Part shown: positions 41,819 to 44,576 of the stretch, one piece after another
Position numbering within the stretch: position 1 is the stretch's first letter
How the letters are laid out: each line of letters starts with the position of its first letter
NCBI GenBank assembly: GCA_947598285.1
Contig: CANQFE010000005.1
Location: 1-44,576 of the forward strand
Reading direction: 5' to 3'
Origin: an uncultured Bacilli bacterium
Lineage (GTDB): Bacteria > Bacillota_I > Bacilli_A > RF39 > UBA660
DNA length: 44,576 bases
Notes under the pieces: generated by a model
What the model saw: the letters and a program-made list of their open reading frames with translations, nothing else
The model's database searches: none
Told to the model about the DNA's origin: nothing
Made by a program: the position numbers and the translations under genes

Positions 41819-43695
41819 GTGAAAAAGTGAATTACGAAGTTATCGTGGTTGGCGGTGGTCATGCTGGCATTGAAGCAAGTCATATTGCTGCCTCAAAAGG
41901 TCATACGACCTTATTAATCACAGGCAATATAAAAAACATCGGCGATATGCCTTGTAATCCTTCCATAGGAGGAACAGCCAAAGGAATTATCGTAAGAGAA
42001 ATTGATGCTTTAGGTGGTCTCATGGGAAGAGTTGCCGATAAATCTCATTTTCAAATCAAAATGCTAAATCAATCAAAAGGACCAGCTGTAAGAAGTTTAA
42101 GAGCTCAAGCGGATAAAATTACTTATCCGAAAAATATGTTAAAAGAATTACAAAATACCGAAAACCTAACCATCAAAGAAGCTATGGTTGAAGATTTAAT
42201 GGAAAAAGATAATCGGGTCATTGGTGTGATCTTAGAAGATGGTTCAAAAATTTATGCTCAAAAAGTTATTTTAACGACTGGAACGTATTTAAAAGCCAAT
42301 ATTTTAATTGGATCAACCATAGAGGAAGGTGGACCTCATGGTGAGAAAAGAAGCAATCATTTAAGTGACAATTTAAAAAAATATGGTTTTCACATCCAAA
42401 GACTAAAAACAGGAACTCCAGTTCGAATTAAAGCTTCATCCATAGATTTTTCTAAAATGCACGAAGAACTAGGAGATGATACCTATTGGACGTTTTCTTG
42501 TGATAATCCGCCAACATATGATCTAAAAAAACAACAAAAATGTTATTTGATTTATACCAATTCAAAAACTCATAAAATAATTTTAGACAATCTTCAAAAG
42601 TCTGCTATGTACAGTGGACTTGTAACAGGAATTGGCCCAAGATATTGTCCTAGCATTGAAGATAAATTAGTAAGATTTAAAGACAAAGAAAGACATCAAT
42701 TATTTTTAGAGCCAGAAAGTCTGTATTATGATGATTGGTATCTTCAAGGCTTTTCCACTTCTATGCCTAAAGAAATTCAAGAGCAAATGGTTCATAGTTT
42801 AGAAGGATTGGAAAATGCCGAGATAACTAAATACGCTTATGCCATAGAATATGACGCGATCGATCCCTTACAAGTAAAACCATCATTGGAATCGAAAGTT
42901 CTTGCGAATTTATATACCGCTGGTCAAATCAATGGAACGAGTGGTTATGAAGAAGCAGCCGGCCAAGGATTAATCGCGGGGATCAATGCGAGTTTAAGTT
43001 TAGAAAAGAAAGAACCACTTATTTTAAAAAGAAATGAAGCTTATATTGGTGTTTTAATTGATGATTTAGTTACCAAAGGAACTCAAGAACCTTATCGTAT
43101 GCTTACCAGTCGTGCAGAATATCGTCTAATCCTTCGTCATGATAATGCTGATTTACGTTTAAGAGAAATCGCTCATCAATGTCAAACAATCACTGAAACT
43201 CAATATCAAAATTACCAAAATCGTCTAAAAGAAATAGCCAAAGGAAATGAATTTTTAAAAGAAACAAAATTAAAAATGAATGACAATGTCAAAAAACAAT
43301 TTGAAGATTCTAAAAAGTTAATCCCAACAAAAACACAAACTCTTTATGAATTATTAAAACGCCCAGAAATCACTATGGATTTTTTAAGTAAAATGATTGA
43401 TATTCCTTTTTCAAAAGACACTCAAGAAGAATTAGAAATTATGATAAAATATGAAGGATATATTTCTAAAACAAACAAAGAAGTCGAAAAAATGAAAAAA
43501 TTAGAAGAAAAGAAAATCCCAGTCGATATTGATTATCAAAAAGTAAAAAATTTAGCTTCAGAAGCTCGTCAAAAACTAGAAAAAGTAAGACCAATATCTT
43601 TAGGACAAGCCACAAGAATCAGTGGCGTAAATCCTAGTGATATTTCCATTCTTAGTATTTATTTAAAAAAGGAGTATCCTTATGAAGCCGAATGA
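41803..43695 (+). CDS. mnmG: tRNA uridine 5-carboxymethylaminomethyl modification enzyme MnmG
   Basis: VIVVGGGHAGIEAS, CNPSIGGTAKG, TSRAEYRLILRHDNADLRL. Confidence 0.97.
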   Translation: MFRKVGEKVNYEVIVVGGGHAGIEASHIAASKGHTTLLITGNIKNIGDMPCNPSIGGTAKGIIVREIDALGGLMGRVADKSHFQIKMLNQSKGPAVRSLRAQADKITYPKNMLKELQNTENLTIKEAMVEDLMEKDNRVIGVILEDGSKIYAQKVILTTGTYLKANILIGSTIEEGGPHGEKRSNHLSDNLKKYGFHIQRLKTGTPVRIKASSIDFSKMHEELGDDTYWTFSCDNPPTYDLKKQQKCYLIYTNSKTHKIILDNLQKSAMYSGLVTGIGPRYCPSIEDKLVRFKDKERHQLFLEPESLYYDDWYLQGFSTSMPKEIQEQMVHSLEGLENAEITKYAYAIEYDAIDPLQVKPSLESKVLANLYTAGQINGTSGYEEAAGQGLIAGINASLSLEKKEPLILKRNEAYIGVLIDDLVTKGTQEPYRMLTSRAEYRLILRHDNADLRLREIAHQCQTITETQYQNYQNRLKEIAKGNEFLKETKLKMNDNVKKQFEDSKKLIPTKTQTLYELLKRPEITMDFLSKMIDIPFSKDTQEELEIMIKYEGYISKTNKEVEKMKKLEEKKIPVDIDYQKVKNLASEARQKLEKVRPISLGQATRISGVNPSDISILSIYLKKEYPYEAE

Positions 43696-44380
43696 GTTTC
43701 TTGATGCGATAAAAAGTTTAGGAATAACTTTAACAAAAGAAAAAGAACATCTATTAAATATCTATGCAAACTTTTTATTAGAATATAATGAACATACTAA
43801 TTTAACAGCGATTAAAACAGTGGAAGAAGTTTATTTAAAACACTTTTATGATTCATTAACATTAACTAAAATAGCTAATTTAGAACAGGGAAAATTACTA
43901 GATATAGGCACAGGAGTAGGCTTTCCTGGCTTAGTTCTAGCGATTGTTTTTCCAAACTTAGAAGTGACTTTATTAGATTCAAACAATAAAAAAATATTGT
44001 TTTTACAAGAATGTCTTAAAAAACTAAATTTATCAAATGTAAAAATAATTTATAATCGGGCAGAAGAATATACCAAAAATCATAGAGAAGTCTTTGACTA
44101 TGTAACATCTCGAGCTGTAGCCGAATTAAGAATATTATTAGAACTAGGAATTCCATCACTTAAAGTAAATGGAAGTTATCTGGTAATGAAAGGAATAATT
44201 CAAGAAGAACTTGAAAACTCTCAAAAAACTTTAAAGAATCTTTCTTGTGAAATCATCTTAAAAGAAGAATTTGAATTACCAAATCAAGCAGGCCATAGAA
44301 CTTTACTAAAAATAAAGAAAGAAAAACCAACTGATTTAAAGTATCCCAGAAGATATGATCAAATAAAGAAGAAAGCATAA
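43682..44380 (+). CDS. rsmG: 16S rRNA (guanine527-N7)-methyltransferase
   Basis: LLDIGTGVGFPGLVLAI; NEHTNLTAI; position after mnmG. Confidence 0.96.
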   Translation: MKPNEFLDAIKSLGITLTKEKEHLLNIYANFLLEYNEHTNLTAIKTVEEVYLKHFYDSLTLTKIANLEQGKLLDIGTGVGFPGLVLAIVFPNLEVTLLDSNNKKILFLQECLKKLNLSNVKIIYNRAEEYTKNHREVFDYVTSRAVAELRILLELGIPSLKVNGSYLVMKGIIQEELENSQKTLKNLSCEIILKEEFELPNQAGHRTLLKIKKEKPTDLKYPRRYDQIKKKA

Positions 44381-44393
44381 AATTTATTGTCAA

Positions 44394-44425
44394 TTGACCT
44401 CTGGGGGGGGGGTAGTTGATAAAAT
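44394..44425 (+). promoter_or_regulatory. Candidate promoter with a G10 homopolymer in its spacer
   Basis: TTGACC (44394) - TCT-G10 (44403-44412)-TAGTT - GATAAA/TAAAAT (44418-44425). Confidence 0.5.
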
Positions 44426-44453
44426 CATCATAAATAGGTATGGTGATTTTTTG

Positions 44454-44576
44454 ATGAAAAAGAAAACAATAATAATAATTGGAATCATAGTTATTCTTAT
44501 TATGGGAATGGGAGTCTCATTTGCTTATTGGATGATGAATGTCAATCAAAAAGATAAAAATAGGATAACAAGTGAA
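44454..44576 (+). CDS. N-terminus of a membrane-anchored/secreted protein (partial, runs off window end)
   Basis: MKKKTIIIIGIIVILIMGMGVSFAYWMMNVNQKDKNRITSE; not in ORF track because of window edge. Confidence 0.65.
   Translation, partial: MKKKTIIIIGIIVILIMGMGVSFAYWMMNVNQKDKNRITSE

Overview
This is an AT-rich chromosomal window from a Bacillota/Bacilli-type genome spanning the replication origin. The left arm is on the minus strand: dnaA-dnaN-[comK island]-recF-gyrB-gyrA-parS-ffs-tadA-dnaX-ebfC-recR-bofA-holB-ricT-trmN6-like-pth-mfd-spoVT-metS-[type VII secretion locus]-tatD-3D-rsmA-yabG-veg-spoVG-...-yabP-yabQ. The right arm is on the plus strand: rpmH-rnpA-yidC-jag-SGNH-mnmE-mnmG-rsmG. Most of it is conserved origin-proximal synteny with many sporulation-associated genes. 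Accessory insertions stand out: (i) an ~8.7 kb EssC/EsaB/WXG100/DUF4176 type VIIb secretion locus between metS and tatD, with no recognisable EssB/EsaA/EssA; its last gene is split by a +1 shift at a prfB-like CCC-UAG site and carries a C8 tract; (ii) a comK + frameshifted surface-protein + XRE-regulator island between dnaN and recF; (iii) a DUF285 gene relic beside oriC; (iv) a G10 tract lying in the -35/-10 spacer of a probable envelope-protein promoter at the right edge. Chromosome-organisation sites are also visible: three parS sites, two exact Noc-binding palindromes inside genes, DnaA boxes and a DnaA-trio unwinding element. All family calls come from reading the translated sequences, with no database search.
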